This document shows, piece after piece, positions 20,826 to 31,528 of a DNA stretch of 64,000 nucleotides; within the stretch, counting starts at the first letter, position 1, and each line of letters opens with the position of its first letter. The stretch is from contig NZ_CAKZYF010000027.1 in NCBI RefSeq assembly GCF_937884665.1, forward strand, positions 1 through 64,000. Direction: 5' to 3'. Origin of the DNA: an uncultured Allomuricauda sp. (GTDB taxonomy: Bacteria > Bacteroidota > Bacteroidia > Flavobacteriales > Flavobacteriaceae). Below the pieces are notes generated by a model, which was given only the letters and a program-made list of their open reading frames with translations, made no database searches and was not told the DNA's origin. The translations under genes and the position numbers were made by a program.

Positions 20826-21430
20826 TGCGCCATCTTTTACACCTCATCTCGTTCATTTTTCACCCTCTTTTTGTACCCATTGGGGGTACCGTGATTTATT
20901 TTTTAGTAACTCCGAAGTACAGTTCACTTGAAATACAAAGTGGAAACATCCTACCTATTTTTATACTTACGGTAATCATACCTATCATCTTTTTTTTGAT
21001 TTTGAAGAATCTCGGGATCATTAACTCCATCTTTCTGCCTACATTAAAGGAACGTAAGTACCCTCTGTACATCAATGCAATCATTCTACTGATGATTCTG
21101 TACAAAGTGATTCCGAACAATTACGTGCCCGAACTTTTCTACTTTTTTTTGGGTCTGTTAACTGCTGTAGGCGCTACACTGTTTTTACTTTTCTTAAAAA
21201 TAAAGACTAGTGTCCATTTACTGGGAATGGGCAGTATTCTTATGTTCATGATAGGACTAAGCATTCATTTTGAGGTGAACATTACACTAGCAATAAGTTT
21301 GTTCACCTTATTTACAGGGCTGGTGGCAACTTCGCGCCTCTATCTGAACGCGCACAGTAAAATTGAACTGTTGATAGGTTTTATGCTAGGGGTTCTTTCC
21401 CAGCTGTTGATTTTGAAGTATTGGCTATAA
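20825..21430 (+). CDS. Conserved multi-TM membrane protein (PAP2-like?)
   Basis: 201 aa, hydrophobic, start overlaps the rpoN stop. Confidence 0.6.
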   Translation: MRHLLHLISFIFHPLFVPIGGTVIYFLVTPKYSSLEIQSGNILPIFILTVIIPIIFFLILKNLGIINSIFLPTLKERKYPLYINAIILLMILYKVIPNNYVPELFYFFLGLLTAVGATLFLLFLKIKTSVHLLGMGSILMFMIGLSIHFEVNITLAISLFTLFTGLVATSRLYLNAHSKIELLIGFMLGVLSQLLILKYWL

Positions 21431-22105
21431 AATGTAAAAGATAACGCCTATCCGCAAAACTCTGGTATCTATAGCCGCTCCTGAATCCAAAACAACATTT
21501 TCGTCCAAAAGGGAGTTAATCCCATAATAGGCATGGATGTTTAGTGTGTTATATCCGAAACTCAAGGTTGGTCCATATTGGAACCTACGTATATCACCAT
21601 TGGAAAAACGAGTGGTCCCCCCCTCGGTCACTAATTTGGAACTTCCTGCAAAAATATAGGCGAATCGAAGGCCAGCATAAATTCTCCAAAATCTATAATC
21701 TGTAGCGGTGGATGTTCTCCACCTAACTTCCAGAGGCACTTCAACAGCATGCGTTTCCAACTTGTTCCGTTCAAAAGCATCAGACTCTAAAAGAGCATAC
21801 GCTATTTGAGCATCGTCGTTATTCGCTCCAATATTGCTGTAATAGGAGTTTACTGCATATCCCAACCCCAAACCAAAACCAAAATTTCGTGTCCTATTCA
21901 ATGGAATATCCTTTATAAATCCGAGCTGTAGATTATAGGACAAGCTATTTTGAACCACATTTTCAGGCCTATTGGTCAAAAAGTTGATTCCCAGACCGAA
22001 GTAAAATTGATCTTCCAAATAGTTGGAAATGGACCCCTTGTCATCTACCTGGGCATTAATGGAGAAGACAAACAGTAAACCAAATAAAAAAAAGTTAGCC
22101 TTCAT
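21425..22105 (-). CDS. Outer-membrane beta-barrel (PorT/porin family) protein
   Basis: Signal peptide and alternating barrel pattern FGLGLGYAVNSYY...; C-terminal RIGVIFYIL. Confidence 0.7.
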   Translation of the reverse strand: MKANFFLFGLLFVFSINAQVDDKGSISNYLEDQFYFGLGINFLTNRPENVVQNSLSYNLQLGFIKDIPLNRTRNFGFGLGLGYAVNSYYSNIGANNDDAQIAYALLESDAFERNKLETHAVEVPLEVRWRTSTATDYRFWRIYAGLRFAYIFAGSSKLVTEGGTTRFSNGDIRRFQYGPTLSFGYNTLNIHAYYGINSLLDENVVLDSGAAIDTRVLRIGVIFYIL

Positions 22106-22144
22106 GTACTAACACCTCATTTATGATCCATTCAATTTATAACA

Positions 22145-22176
22145 AAAAACGCTCCAGAAATTTCTGGAGCGTTTTT
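22145..22176. terminator. Bidirectional terminator between the exbD operon and the porin-like gene
   Basis: Perfect palindrome AAAAACGCTCCAGAAATTTCTGGAGCGTTTTT. Confidence 0.85.
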
Positions 22177-22205
22177 ACTAAATGTTATATCTCTTGTATT
22201 ATTCT

Positions 22206-22688
22206 TTATTGTAAATTTCTAAAGGCATCGCCGTCAACAGTTGTGTAGTTGACTTTAAGTGCATTCACCTTTCTCAACTCTTGCTTAATGTCAGCGATAA
22301 GACCCATGTTGGCATCCTCGTCCACCTTAAGTGCTGTTGTCAATACATTTTGGAGCTCTTGGGGTTTTTTCGCCCGTTCCGCCAAAATATAAGACCCTAC
22401 TTCATCTATATTGGCAAACTTATCGTTCAACTGTATTTTTGGTTCAGTACCAAAAACCTTTTCGTATTCTCGTGTGGGTTTACCGACATAGATATAAATG
22501 ACTCTATCTTTCTTTTCCAACTTTTTGATTTCAGAGGCACTGGGCAGCGTGTTCTCAACCAATAAAGAACTATCTTTCATTGTCGTCACAGTCATAAAGA
22601 AAAACAACAACATGAAAACAATGTCAGGTAAAGAGGCCGTTGAAACCGCAGGTAAGTCACCATCCTTCTTTTTTGCAAATTTTGCCAT
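22206..22688 (-). CDS. exbD: ExbD/TolR biopolymer transport protein
   Basis: N-terminal TM PDIVFMLLFFFMTVTTM; periplasmic ExbD-like domain. Confidence 0.88.
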   Translation of the reverse strand: MAKFAKKKDGDLPAVSTASLPDIVFMLLFFFMTVTTMKDSSLLVENTLPSASEIKKLEKKDRVIYIYVGKPTREYEKVFGTEPKIQLNDKFANIDEVGSYILAERAKKPQELQNVLTTALKVDEDANMGLIADIKQELRKVNALKVNYTTVDGDAFRNLQ

Positions 22689-22702
22689 AATTCTGAACTG
22701 TA

Positions 22703-23320
22703 TTAATTACTTGTGGTTTCTGCTTCTGATAATTTTTGAGGGAACATATCTTGAATTCTTTTGACGTTGTCCTTAAGCTTTTCCAACTCGGTCTCTGTCA
22801 TCAAGTCTTTGTTTTTTGGATCTAAATATTGTGACTCCATTTCAACAAAAGTCCTACCAAAAATTCGTTCAGCTTCCCTATCCCGTAAATCATTGTAAGC
22901 ACCTACTAATTCGTTTTGAACCGTGATATAGGTACTGTATTTGGTCTCCCGGTCATTTTTCAAAGAAATAATGGCCTTCGTTGGATTATCAGAAGAAGAT
23001 GGATTTCTTTTACCCTTACAGTAATTGCAACTACCATCTGCTCCATTTTCCAAAAACGCTATCGCAGCGGCCCGTAAATCCTTTATCTGCATTAATTCGT
23101 CCTCTACCAAAAGTTGTCCGTTCTTATTGATATTGACAGTAAAAATATTCTTTTGTTTAATCACCACGTCCTGGTCCGGCGGCTCAATCGGTGGCAACAT
23201 ACGGTCCAATCCTGCATCTGTTTCAATGGTGGTGGTCACCAAAAAAAAGATTAACAGAAGGAAAGCAATATCGGCCATAGAGCCTGCATTGACTTCCGGT
23301 GCACCTTTTCTTCTTGGCAT
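22703..23320 (-). CDS. exbD: ExbD/TolR biopolymer transport protein
   Basis: MPRRKGAPEVNAGSMADIAFLLLIFFLVTTTIETDAGL. Confidence 0.92.
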   Translation of the reverse strand: MPRRKGAPEVNAGSMADIAFLLLIFFLVTTTIETDAGLDRMLPPIEPPDQDVVIKQKNIFTVNINKNGQLLVEDELMQIKDLRAAAIAFLENGADGSCNYCKGKRNPSSSDNPTKAIISLKNDRETKYSTYITVQNELVGAYNDLRDREAERIFGRTFVEMESQYLDPKNKDLMTETELEKLKDNVKRIQDMFPQKLSEAETTSN

Positions 23321-23332
23321 AATATCTAGTTT

Positions 23333-23779
23333 TTACTTAACGAATAATTTTTTAAGCCCTGGGAATACCATGAGGACTACTGCAACCGCGGTCAAAATGA
23401 AGAAAACATTTAATCCCATGCCCACGTTCTTAACCGTACCCGCAGAGGTTTCTATATTGGGATTGCCAGCGAAAGAATCCGCTACCATTTGTGCCTCATC
23501 TCCTGAAGACAATCCATAGGATATGGCGACCACTACGGCAAGTCCCCCTACTGCGAACAACGTTTTTTTAATGCTCCCTTGTGTTGTCAACAATTTTTTT
23601 AGTCCAAAAACTATTGATGTCACAACAGCGATGGCCAAGAGTAGATACATTATGATAAACATAAAGTTCATTGCCCCGCTATTTATCGCATCCGGATCGT
23701 CACCAGATGGTAGCGAAAACCAAAGTATGGCCGCTATCAATCCAATGGCGATAAGTGCTATTTTAATAATCTTATTCAT
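23333..23779 (-). CDS. Four-TM hypothetical protein in exbB-exbD operon
   Basis: Hydrophobic, between exbB and exbD genes. Confidence 0.7.
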   Translation of the reverse strand: MNKIIKIALIAIGLIAAILWFSLPSGDDPDAINSGAMNFMFIIMYLLLAIAVVTSIVFGLKKLLTTQGSIKKTLFAVGGLAVVVAISYGLSSGDEAQMVADSFAGNPNIETSAGTVKNVGMGLNVFFILTAVAVVLMVFPGLKKLFVK

Positions 23780-23806
23780 AATTCTCGATAGATTTTGTTT
23801 TCGTAA

Positions 23807-24544
23807 TTATTTTTTGTGCGCTGCCAACATATCTATTAAGGATATGGAGGAGTCTTCCATGTCGTTTACGATACTATCGATTTTTGCGATAATGTAGTTG
23901 TAAAATATTTGAAGGATGATCGCTGTAATCAAACCAAATACAGTTGTCAATAAGGCGACCTGGATATCACCCGCGATCAGGGACGCACTTAAGTTACCTA
24001 CCGCTGCGATTTTCTGGAATGCTGCAATCATACCAATTACCGTACCCATGAACCCGAGCATGGGCGCAATGGCGATGAACAGGGATAACCAGGAAACATT
24101 TTTCTCCAGCTGCCCCATTTGAACCCCTCCATAAGCTACTACCGCCTTTTCTGCAGATTCCAATCCTTCTCCGGCCCGGTCCAATCCTTGATAGAAAATG
24201 GATGCAACAGGACCTTTGGTGTTCCGGCATACTTCTTTAGCTGCCTCAATGCCGCCAGATGCCAAAGCATCTTCAACTTGCTGCTTAAGTTTGGTTGAAT
24301 TGGTACTCGCCAAATTCAAATAAATGATTCTTTCGATGGCAACGGCCAACCCCAAAATCAAACAAAGCAGTACGATTCCCATAAATTCAGGACCTCCTTG
24401 GATGAACTGCTCTTTTAGTATTTGGGTAAAACCCTTGCTGGCTTCAGCTTCCTCTTGCAACATTGCTGCAGATGCCGATGTAGTGCCCAAAACAAACATT
24501 CCGGCAGTAGCCAGAGTAAAGGATATTTTTTTCATTTTGTTCAA
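23807..24544 (-). CDS. exbB: MotA/TolQ/ExbB proton channel family protein
   Basis: AIAPMLGFMGTVIGMIAAFQKIAAVGNLSASLIAGDIQVALLTTVFGLITAI. Confidence 0.95.
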   Translation of the reverse strand: MNKMKKISFTLATAGMFVLGTTSASAAMLQEEAEASKGFTQILKEQFIQGGPEFMGIVLLCLILGLAVAIERIIYLNLASTNSTKLKQQVEDALASGGIEAAKEVCRNTKGPVASIFYQGLDRAGEGLESAEKAVVAYGGVQMGQLEKNVSWLSLFIAIAPMLGFMGTVIGMIAAFQKIAAVGNLSASLIAGDIQVALLTTVFGLITAIILQIFYNYIIAKIDSIVNDMEDSSISLIDMLAAHKK

Positions 24545-24612
24545 ACTTAAATTTAGTTAGTTAATAATGTTAAAGATATAAAAATTTTATAATTGAAAAA
24601 GTTATTCCGTAG

Positions 24613-24700
24613 CAGAGAGGAAGGGATTCGAACCCTCGATACACTTTTGGTGTATACACACTTTCCAGGCGTGCGCCTTCGACCACTCGGCCACCTCTCT
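24613..24700 (-). tRNA. tRNA-Ser (anticodon GGA)
   Basis: Minus strand AGAGAGGTGGCCGAGTGGTCGAAGGCGCACGCCTGGAAAGTGTGTATAC...GGTTCGAATCCCTTCCTCTCTG; long variable arm, 7-bp acceptor stem, CTGGAAA anticodon loop. Confidence 0.95.
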
Positions 24701-24761
24701 AATTTTCAATAATGAGCCGACCAATAAACAAAAAAATAATTATTTAAGGAAATTTGGGGCG

Positions 24762-25799
24762 TTAATTTTGATGCATTTCACCCCGTAGTGACGTCTCAAA
24801 TAATTCTTTGAATTTCCCCATCGTATTTGACTTTCCCAAAAGATACATTGCTTTGGTTATGGCCGCTTCAACAGTAATATCCTTCCCATCTATTACCTGC
24901 AAGGCCCTCAACTTTTGACTGGTCTCGTACTGGCCCATGGACACACTGCCTCCTGGACATTGGGTCACATTTATTATCTGGAGTCCCTCATTAATCGATT
25001 TCCGTAACGCCTTGAGGAACCAATCATCAGTAGGAGCATTTCCCGCTCCGTACGTTTCCAGTATTAGGACCTTTAGCCCTGTTGTTTGCAGTATCGTGTT
25101 CAAAACCCTGACATTAAGTCCTGGGAACAGTCTCAGTACCGCAATCTGGGTATCCATCGCCATACTTACCCTAACCGTGGTTTTTCCTGGAGGCGGTTTT
25201 AATAAATTTGATCGATTTATTTTTAGGTGTACCCCAGATTCAACCAATGGCGGATAGTTTAAAGAGGCAAATGCTTCAAAGTGCTCTGCATTTAATTTCG
25301 TGGTACGGTTGGCCCGATACAACTTGTATTCAAAGTAAAGCCCCACCTCTTGGATAACAGGGTTGCCATTCTCCCGTAGCGCGGAAATCTGTATCGACGT
25401 GATCAAATTTTCCTTGGCGTCTGTCCTTAAATCCCCTATGGGAAGTTGAGAACCGGTGAAAATGACAGGTTTTGTCAAGTTCTCCAACATAAAACTTAGT
25501 GCGGAAGCGGAATAACTCATGGTATCACTTCCATGAAGCACCACAAAGCCGTCGTAATTCGAATAATTGTCCTGTATGATTTTCGCCATGGTCATCCAAT
25601 GCTTCGGATTCATATTGGAAGAATCAATGGGATTTTCAAAGGAAACGCCGTTTAAACGACATTCCAATTGGTCAAGCTCTGGCAAATTCCCTATCAACTC
25701 CTTAAAATTAAATGCCTTCAAGGCCCCGGTTGAATACTCTTTTACCATGCCAATGGTTCCGCCGGTGTATATCAGTAGTATGTTCGTTTTTTTCTCCAT
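24762..25799 (-). CDS. ansA: Type I L-asparaginase
   Basis: ILLIYTGGTIGMV, VVLHGSDTMSYSASALSFML. Confidence 0.93.
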   Translation of the reverse strand: MEKKTNILLIYTGGTIGMVKEYSTGALKAFNFKELIGNLPELDQLECRLNGVSFENPIDSSNMNPKHWMTMAKIIQDNYSNYDGFVVLHGSDTMSYSASALSFMLENLTKPVIFTGSQLPIGDLRTDAKENLITSIQISALRENGNPVIQEVGLYFEYKLYRANRTTKLNAEHFEAFASLNYPPLVESGVHLKINRSNLLKPPPGKTTVRVSMAMDTQIAVLRLFPGLNVRVLNTILQTTGLKVLILETYGAGNAPTDDWFLKALRKSINEGLQIINVTQCPGGSVSMGQYETSQKLRALQVIDGKDITVEAAITKAMYLLGKSNTMGKFKELFETSLRGEMHQN

Positions 25800-25804
25800 A
25801 CGCC

Positions 25805-26572
25805 TTAAATACCAAATACTGCTTTGGAATTTTCAGTGGTTATCTCGGCTATTTGTGACGCCGCCATTCCGTAAATTGATTCCAATTTTTCCAAAACTTT
25901 GATGATGTAGGCACTTTCATTGCGTTTTCCCCGATAAGGAACTGGAGCGAGGTAGGGTGCATCGGTCTCTAGAACAATGTGATCCAGTGGGATTTTATCC
26001 AAAAATTGATCGATCTTTCCATTTTTAAAAGTGGCCACTCCGCCAATTCCAAGTTTCATATTGTAGGAAATCGCTTTTTTCGCTTGTTCCCACGTACCGG
26101 TGAAACAATGAAAAATACCATATAAGCTTTCCCCTTTATTGTTCTCTAAAACTTCAAATATCTCATCAAAAGATGCTCTACAATGAATCACGATGGGCAA
26201 TCCGTGTTTTTTGGCCAAACCAATTTGAAATTGGAAGGCCTCCTGCTGCTGTGCTAAAAAGGTTTTGTCCCAATATAAATCGATACCTATTTCACCGACG
26301 GCATAAAACTTTCTTTGCGTCAGCATTTCTTCAACGTGTTCCAGTTCGGCTTGATAATTTTCCTTGACGTGTGTGGGATGAAGGCCCATCATCAGGAACA
26401 CATTTTTTGGATGTTTTCTTTGAACATCGAACATGGCTTCTGTGTACGTTGAGTCTATGGCCGGGACAAAAAAACGGGAGACACCAGAATCAAGCGCCCT
26501 GGCGATCATAGCGCCCCTATCTTCTTCGAAAGCTTCGCTGTACAAATGCGTATGGGTGTCGGTAATGATCAT
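25805..26572 (-). CDS. tatD: TatD family hydrolase
   Basis: ITDTHTHLYSEAFEEDR, VGEIGIDLYW, IVIHCRASFDEIFEVL, LETDAPYLAPVPYRGKRNE. Confidence 0.93.
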   Translation of the reverse strand: MIITDTHTHLYSEAFEEDRGAMIARALDSGVSRFFVPAIDSTYTEAMFDVQRKHPKNVFLMMGLHPTHVKENYQAELEHVEEMLTQRKFYAVGEIGIDLYWDKTFLAQQQEAFQFQIGLAKKHGLPIVIHCRASFDEIFEVLENNKGESLYGIFHCFTGTWEQAKKAISYNMKLGIGGVATFKNGKIDQFLDKIPLDHIVLETDAPYLAPVPYRGKRNESAYIIKVLEKLESIYGMAASQIAEITTENSKAVFGI

Positions 26573-26627
26573 GCAACAAAAATAGACTTATCTTCGTTTT
26601 TGAACTTCAATTCATCAAAACCGATTT

Positions 26628-27071
26628 ATGAAATCGCTTAAAACGTTTTTGAAATCCAAAAATTATGTGTGTATTGCACTCAAACTTACCGAAACCAATC
26701 ATTTTGAAATTAAGGCACGAATAAATGGTATTGCGGGAAGGTTCATTCTGGATACAGGAGCTTCCAACACTTGTGTGGATATGGAGAAATTGGAGTTTTT
26801 TAAGATGGTCTCCGAAACTTCCGAAGTTAAAGCAGCGGGTGCGGGAGCAACTGAGATGGATACTTCGATCTCGACCAGAAACCATATTCAAATCGGAAAA
26901 TGGATCAAAAAAAGACAACCCATTGTTCTTTTTGATTTAGTTCATGTAAATCGGGCTTTGATTTCCCATAACACACTTCCCGTAGATGGAATTATTGGTG
27001 CGGATATCCTGAAAAAGGGCAAAGCGGTAATCGATTATGATAAAAAACGTCTGTTTTTAAAATTAAAGTAA
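26628..27071 (+). CDS. Single-domain retropepsin-like aspartic protease (clan AA)
   Basis: RFILDTGASNTCVDMEKL (DTGA) and PVDGIIGADILKKGKAVIDYDKKRL. Confidence 0.82.
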   Translation: MKSLKTFLKSKNYVCIALKLTETNHFEIKARINGIAGRFILDTGASNTCVDMEKLEFFKMVSETSEVKAAGAGATEMDTSISTRNHIQIGKWIKKRQPIVLFDLVHVNRALISHNTLPVDGIIGADILKKGKAVIDYDKKRLFLKLK

Positions 27072-27270
27072 GACGAGCTGTTCAAAGCGAATGGTACGAG
27101 ATGAGCCACTTGCAATCAAAAACATAAACGCTACTCCCCATCACTTTAGGGAATTCTACTTCATATCCTTTTCAATAAAGTAACAGGCGAATCAACTAGA
27201 GCAACGCCGAGAACTTCTACCGACTTTTTCCAAAGGGATGTCGTACACCACGCCTTTTGTTGAAACTATT

Positions 27271-28494
27271 TTATAGTTCCAAAGCCTTCTTCACGTCGCC
27301 ATCCATCAACAATTCCTCGGGACTTTCCAAGGCTTCTTTAACAGCGACCAAGAAACCGACGGATTCTTTACCATCTATTATTCTGTGGTCATAGGACAGG
27401 GCAACATACATGATAGGAGCTATCACCACCTGTCCGTTCTTGGCTATGGGTCGTTCTACGATATTGTGCATGCCCAAAATTCCGCCTTGAGGTGGATTGA
27501 TAATTGGGGTAGAGAGCATGGAACCGAAAACCCCACCATTGGAAATAGTGAACGTACCTCCGGTCATTTCGTCCACGGTAATCTGACCGTCACGGGCGCG
27601 TAGTGCCAAACGTTTCACCTCGGCCTCTACTCCCCTGAACGTCAAATTTTCAGCATTTCGAATGACTGGCACCATCAATCCTTTGGGTCCAGAAACCGCA
27701 ATACTGATATCACAAAAATCGTAGGTGATCATTTCCTTACCGTCTATCATGGAGTTCACCGCAGGATACATTTGAAGCGCCCGAATCACTGCTTTGGTAA
27801 AAAACGACATAAATCCGAGGCTTACGCCGTGTTTTTCCTTGAATACTTCTTTATATTGTTTCCGAAGTCCAAAAATAGGCGACATGTCCACTTCGTTAAA
27901 AGTGGTGAGCATGGCCGTTTCGTTTTTAGCGGAAACCAATCTTTCAGCTACTTTTCGGCGCAACATAGACAATTTGGAACGAGATTCTCCCCTGTTGCCT
28001 CCAGTAGGTGTGCCCATGGAAGGAACTGCATTTACCGCATCTTCTTTTGTTATACGGCCATCCCGTCCTGTACCCTTCACTGAAGCTGGGGCTATCCCTT
28101 TTTCATCCAAAATTTTCTTGGCCGCAGGAGATGGGGTTCCAGAAGCATAGGTTTCTGTTTTCGGTTTAACCGTTTTGGGTGCTTCAACCGGTTTTGGCGT
28201 TTCTTTTTGGGGCTCCTTTTCTTCAACTTTTGGTGCTTCACCGCCTTCCGGCTTGGCCGCGCTGGTGTCGATAAGACAGACGACTTCGCCAACGGCAACG
28301 GCATCTCCTTCTTCGGCCTTTAGCGTAATTGTGCCACTTTCTTCTGCAGGAAGCTCCAAGGTTGCTTTATCGGAGTCGACTTCGGCAATCGCCTGATCTT
28401 TTTCCACGTAATCCCCGTCTTGCACCAACCATTCCGCAATTTCAACCTCAGTTATGGATTCCCCTGGTGAAGGGACTTTCATTTCTAGAACCAT
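27271..28494 (-). CDS. odhB: Dihydrolipoyllysine-residue succinyltransferase (2-oxoglutarate dehydrogenase E2)
   Basis: Lipoyl domain [17 protein letters not shown]3-binding domain; catalytic [12 protein letters not shown]. Confidence 0.95.
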   Translation of the reverse strand: MVLEMKVPSPGESITEVEIAEWLVQDGDYVEKDQAIAEVDSDKATLELPAEESGTITLKAEEGDAVAVGEVVCLIDTSAAKPEGGEAPKVEEKEPQKETPKPVEAPKTVKPKTETYASGTPSPAAKKILDEKGIAPASVKGTGRDGRITKEDAVNAVPSMGTPTGGNRGESRSKLSMLRRKVAERLVSAKNETAMLTTFNEVDMSPIFGLRKQYKEVFKEKHGVSLGFMSFFTKAVIRALQMYPAVNSMIDGKEMITYDFCDISIAVSGPKGLMVPVIRNAENLTFRGVEAEVKRLALRARDGQITVDEMTGGTFTISNGGVFGSMLSTPIINPPQGGILGMHNIVERPIAKNGQVVIAPIMYVALSYDHRIIDGKESVGFLVAVKEALESPEELLMDGDVKKALEL

Positions 28495-28515
28495 TCCTTT
28501 TTTGTTTATGCTTAT

Positions 28516-31311
28516 TTATCGAATTAACATATTGTCCTTTTCCTTGTCAAAAACGTAGTCCAACACCTGGGCATGACGTCTTTGGGAACGCACGGCGCTT
28601 CCCGCTGCGGGAGCTCCATAAAATCTTCGAGAGGCCACTCTAAATTGTTTCGCCTCATCCAAATGCATGAGCAAATGGCCCCATGCACCCATATTGCGGG
28701 GCTCTTCTTGGGCCCAAACTATATCTTGTGCCAATTTATACTTTTGAATCAGTTTGCGTATTTCTTCCACAGGTAAAGGAAACAATTGCTCTACCCGAAC
28801 CAAGGCAACGTCCGCTCTGCCCAATTGCTCTTTTTTGTCCAGCAAATCGTAATAGAACTTCCCGGTACAGAATACCAAGGTCTTTACTCGGGCAGTATCG
28901 GCGATCGTATCATCGATTACCATCTGAAAGCTTCCGTTGGCCATTTCTTCTTTTGTGGAAAGAACCTTGGGATGGCGTAACAGACTTTTAGGTGTAAAAA
29001 CAATCAAAGGCTTTCTAAAATTCGCTTTCATCTGTCTTCGCAACAAATGGAACATATTCGCTGGGGTCGTGACATCGGCAACGTACATATTGTCCTTGGC
29101 ACAGAGTTGAAGGTAACGTTCCATTCTTCCAGAAGAATGTTCTGCACCTTGACCTTCATACCCATGTGGCAATAGTAAAACCAAACCATTCTGTAGTTTC
29201 CATTTATCCTCTGCTGAAGATAGATATTGGTCGATGATTATCTGGGCTCCGTTGCTGAAATCACCAAATTGCGCCTCCCAAATGGTCAAAGTCTTTGGGC
29301 TGGCCATCGCGTAGCCATAATCAAATCCCATAACGGCATATTCAGAAAGCAAAGAGTTGTAGATATGGAATTTCCCATTCTGGTTTGCGCCTAAACCATT
29401 GAGCAATATTACCTCTTCTTCGTGCATTTCGGTCTTTATGACCGCATGCCGATGCGAAAACGTTCCCCGCTCCACATCTTGGCCGGTCATGCGAACGTCA
29501 AAACCTTCGGCGATCAAGGAAGCATAGGCCAAAAGCTCGCCCATGGCCCAATCCAGTTTATTGTCCTCAAAATACATTTTGTGCCGCCCTTGTACTAGGC
29601 GTTCCAACTTTCTCAAGAATTTTTTCCCTTCTGGAAGTGCGGTAATACTTTGTGCCACTTCATCCAACTTCTCCAAATCGTAGGAAGTGTCCATAGGAGC
29701 CAACATAATATCTTCAACTACCTGTCCAAAACCTTCCCATTCATCTTGCATGAAGGGAGTGATGACCGTTTTTTCAATTTTACGGGAATCGAGTAAATCT
29801 TCTTCTAGGTTTTTCTTGTATTCAACCTCTAGATTCTTCACATAATCCCCATCGATAATACCTTCAGCCAATAGTTTTTCTGCATAGATATCTCTCGGGT
29901 TTTTATGTTTGGAAATAAGTGTATACAGAAGGGGCTGCGTAAATTTGGGTTCATCTCCTTCATTGTGACCGTATTTTCTGTACCCCAATAAATCGAGAAA
30001 GACATCCCTTTTGTACCGCATGCGGTATTCCAGCGCAAAGGTAGCCGCGTGGACCACTGCTTCCACATCGTCTGCATTGATATGAAGTACAGGCGATAGG
30101 GTGACTTTTCCAACATCGGTACAGTAGGTAGAGGACCGCGCATCTAGATAATTCGTGGTAAATCCTATTTGATTGTTGACAACAATATGTATTGTGCCTC
30201 CTGTGTGATAGCCATCTAAACGGGCCATTTGAACGACCTCGTAGACCACACCTTGTCCTGCGAAGGCTGCATCACCATGTACCAGAATGGGCAACACTTC
30301 GGAGATATTTTCTTTGTGATCGCTATCTTGTTTGGCTCGGGTAATCCCTTGAACCACTGAATTCACCGTTTCCAAATGTGAGGGATTGGGGGCAATGTTC
30401 ATATTGACGATCTTGCCGGAATCGGTTTCACGCCTCGAGGTCCAACCCAGGTGATACTTTACATCCCCGTCAAAAATGGTCTCTTCGTAATCCTTACCAT
30501 CAAATTCGCTAAAAATATCCTTTGGTGACTTGCCAAAGATATTGGTCAACACATTCAAACGGCCGCGGTGTGCCATCCCCATCACGAACTGTTTCACTCC
30601 CGCATCTGCTGCTTTTTCGATAATCACGTCCAAAGCGGGTATCAGACTTTCGCCCCCTTCCAAAGAGAAGCGTTTTTGACCCACATATTTGGTATGGAGA
30701 AAACTCTCAAAGGATACGGCCTCGTTCAATTTTCTAAGGATATTCTTTTTTTCTTCTGCGGAAAAATTGGGATGGTTATCGTTGACGTTGAGCCAATCTT
30801 GAATCCATTGGATACGTTCTGGGGTGCGGATGTACATGTATTCCACCCCAATGGCATCGCAATAGATCCGTTCTAAATGCCCAATTATATTTTTTAGTGG
30901 ACTTGGTCCTATACCGATCACTTTACCGGCATCAAAAGTGGTTTCCAAATCAGCTTCAGAAAGTCCAAAATTGGACAGCTCTAAAGTGGGTTCATACTTT
31001 CTTCGTTCCCTAACGGGATTGGTCTGCGTAAACAAGTGCCCTCGGGAGCGATAGCCGTCAATCAATTTGATAACTTGAAATTCCTTCTGTAGCGATTGCG
31101 GAACTTCCAATTGTTGTCCATTGGAAAGTGCCAAAGTTCCATTGGAAGAAGCTAAATCCAACTCATCCAGTGAGCTTTCCAAACCAAAATCAAATCCCTG
31201 AAAAAAAGCCCTCCAACTGGGCTCAACACTATCAGGGCTCGTTAGGTATCTATGATATAACTCTGCAAAAAAAGAGGTGTGCGCAGCGTTTAAAAAGGAA
31301 TATTTATCCAT
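28516..31311 (-). CDS. sucA: 2-oxoglutarate dehydrogenase E1 component
   Basis: VMGMAHRGRLNVLTNIFGKSPKDIFSEFDG; HGDAAFAGQGVVYEVVQMA; LPHGYEGQGAEHSSGRMERYLQLCA. Confidence 0.96.
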   Translation of the reverse strand: MDKYSFLNAAHTSFFAELYHRYLTSPDSVEPSWRAFFQGFDFGLESSLDELDLASSNGTLALSNGQQLEVPQSLQKEFQVIKLIDGYRSRGHLFTQTNPVRERRKYEPTLELSNFGLSEADLETTFDAGKVIGIGPSPLKNIIGHLERIYCDAIGVEYMYIRTPERIQWIQDWLNVNDNHPNFSAEEKKNILRKLNEAVSFESFLHTKYVGQKRFSLEGGESLIPALDVIIEKAADAGVKQFVMGMAHRGRLNVLTNIFGKSPKDIFSEFDGKDYEETIFDGDVKYHLGWTSRRETDSGKIVNMNIAPNPSHLETVNSVVQGITRAKQDSDHKENISEVLPILVHGDAAFAGQGVVYEVVQMARLDGYHTGGTIHIVVNNQIGFTTNYLDARSSTYCTDVGKVTLSPVLHINADDVEAVVHAATFALEYRMRYKRDVFLDLLGYRKYGHNEGDEPKFTQPLLYTLISKHKNPRDIYAEKLLAEGIIDGDYVKNLEVEYKKNLEEDLLDSRKIEKTVITPFMQDEWEGFGQVVEDIMLAPMDTSYDLEKLDEVAQSITALPEGKKFLRKLERLVQGRHKMYFEDNKLDWAMGELLAYASLIAEGFDVRMTGQDVERGTFSHRHAVIKTEMHEEEVILLNGLGANQNGKFHIYNSLLSEYAVMGFDYGYAMASPKTLTIWEAQFGDFSNGAQIIIDQYLSSAEDKWKLQNGLVLLLPHGYEGQGAEHSSGRMERYLQLCAKDNMYVADVTTPANMFHLLRRQMKANFRKPLIVFTPKSLLRHPKVLSTKEEMANGSFQMVIDDTIADTARVKTLVFCTGKFYYDLLDKKEQLGRADVALVRVEQLFPLPVEEIRKLIQKYKLAQDIVWAQEEPRNMGAWGHLLMHLDEAKQFRVASRRFYGAPAAGSAVRSQRRHAQVLDYVFDKEKDNMLIR

Positions 31312-31528
31312 TGACCGCCTTTAACTAAAATCAATCTAAAAAATTAACACAAAAGTACAATAAAACGGATAGTTCCATAGAATTATAGGTCTGCTTATTT
31401 TGAACTTTTTCTGTTTATCGGGATAAAATGCAAAACCTTACCGTTTCTCGATTAATAAAAAAATGTAGCTTAAGGAAAGATTCATTGTTCAACTCAACCT
31501 CTTTTATCTTAATTTCAAGAGGTATCCT

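Noticed and set aside
27072-27270. 200-nt gap between the retropepsin and odhB as possible ncRNA or gene remnant
   Set aside because: No clear stem-loop, repeat or protein-like frame could be supported by eye.
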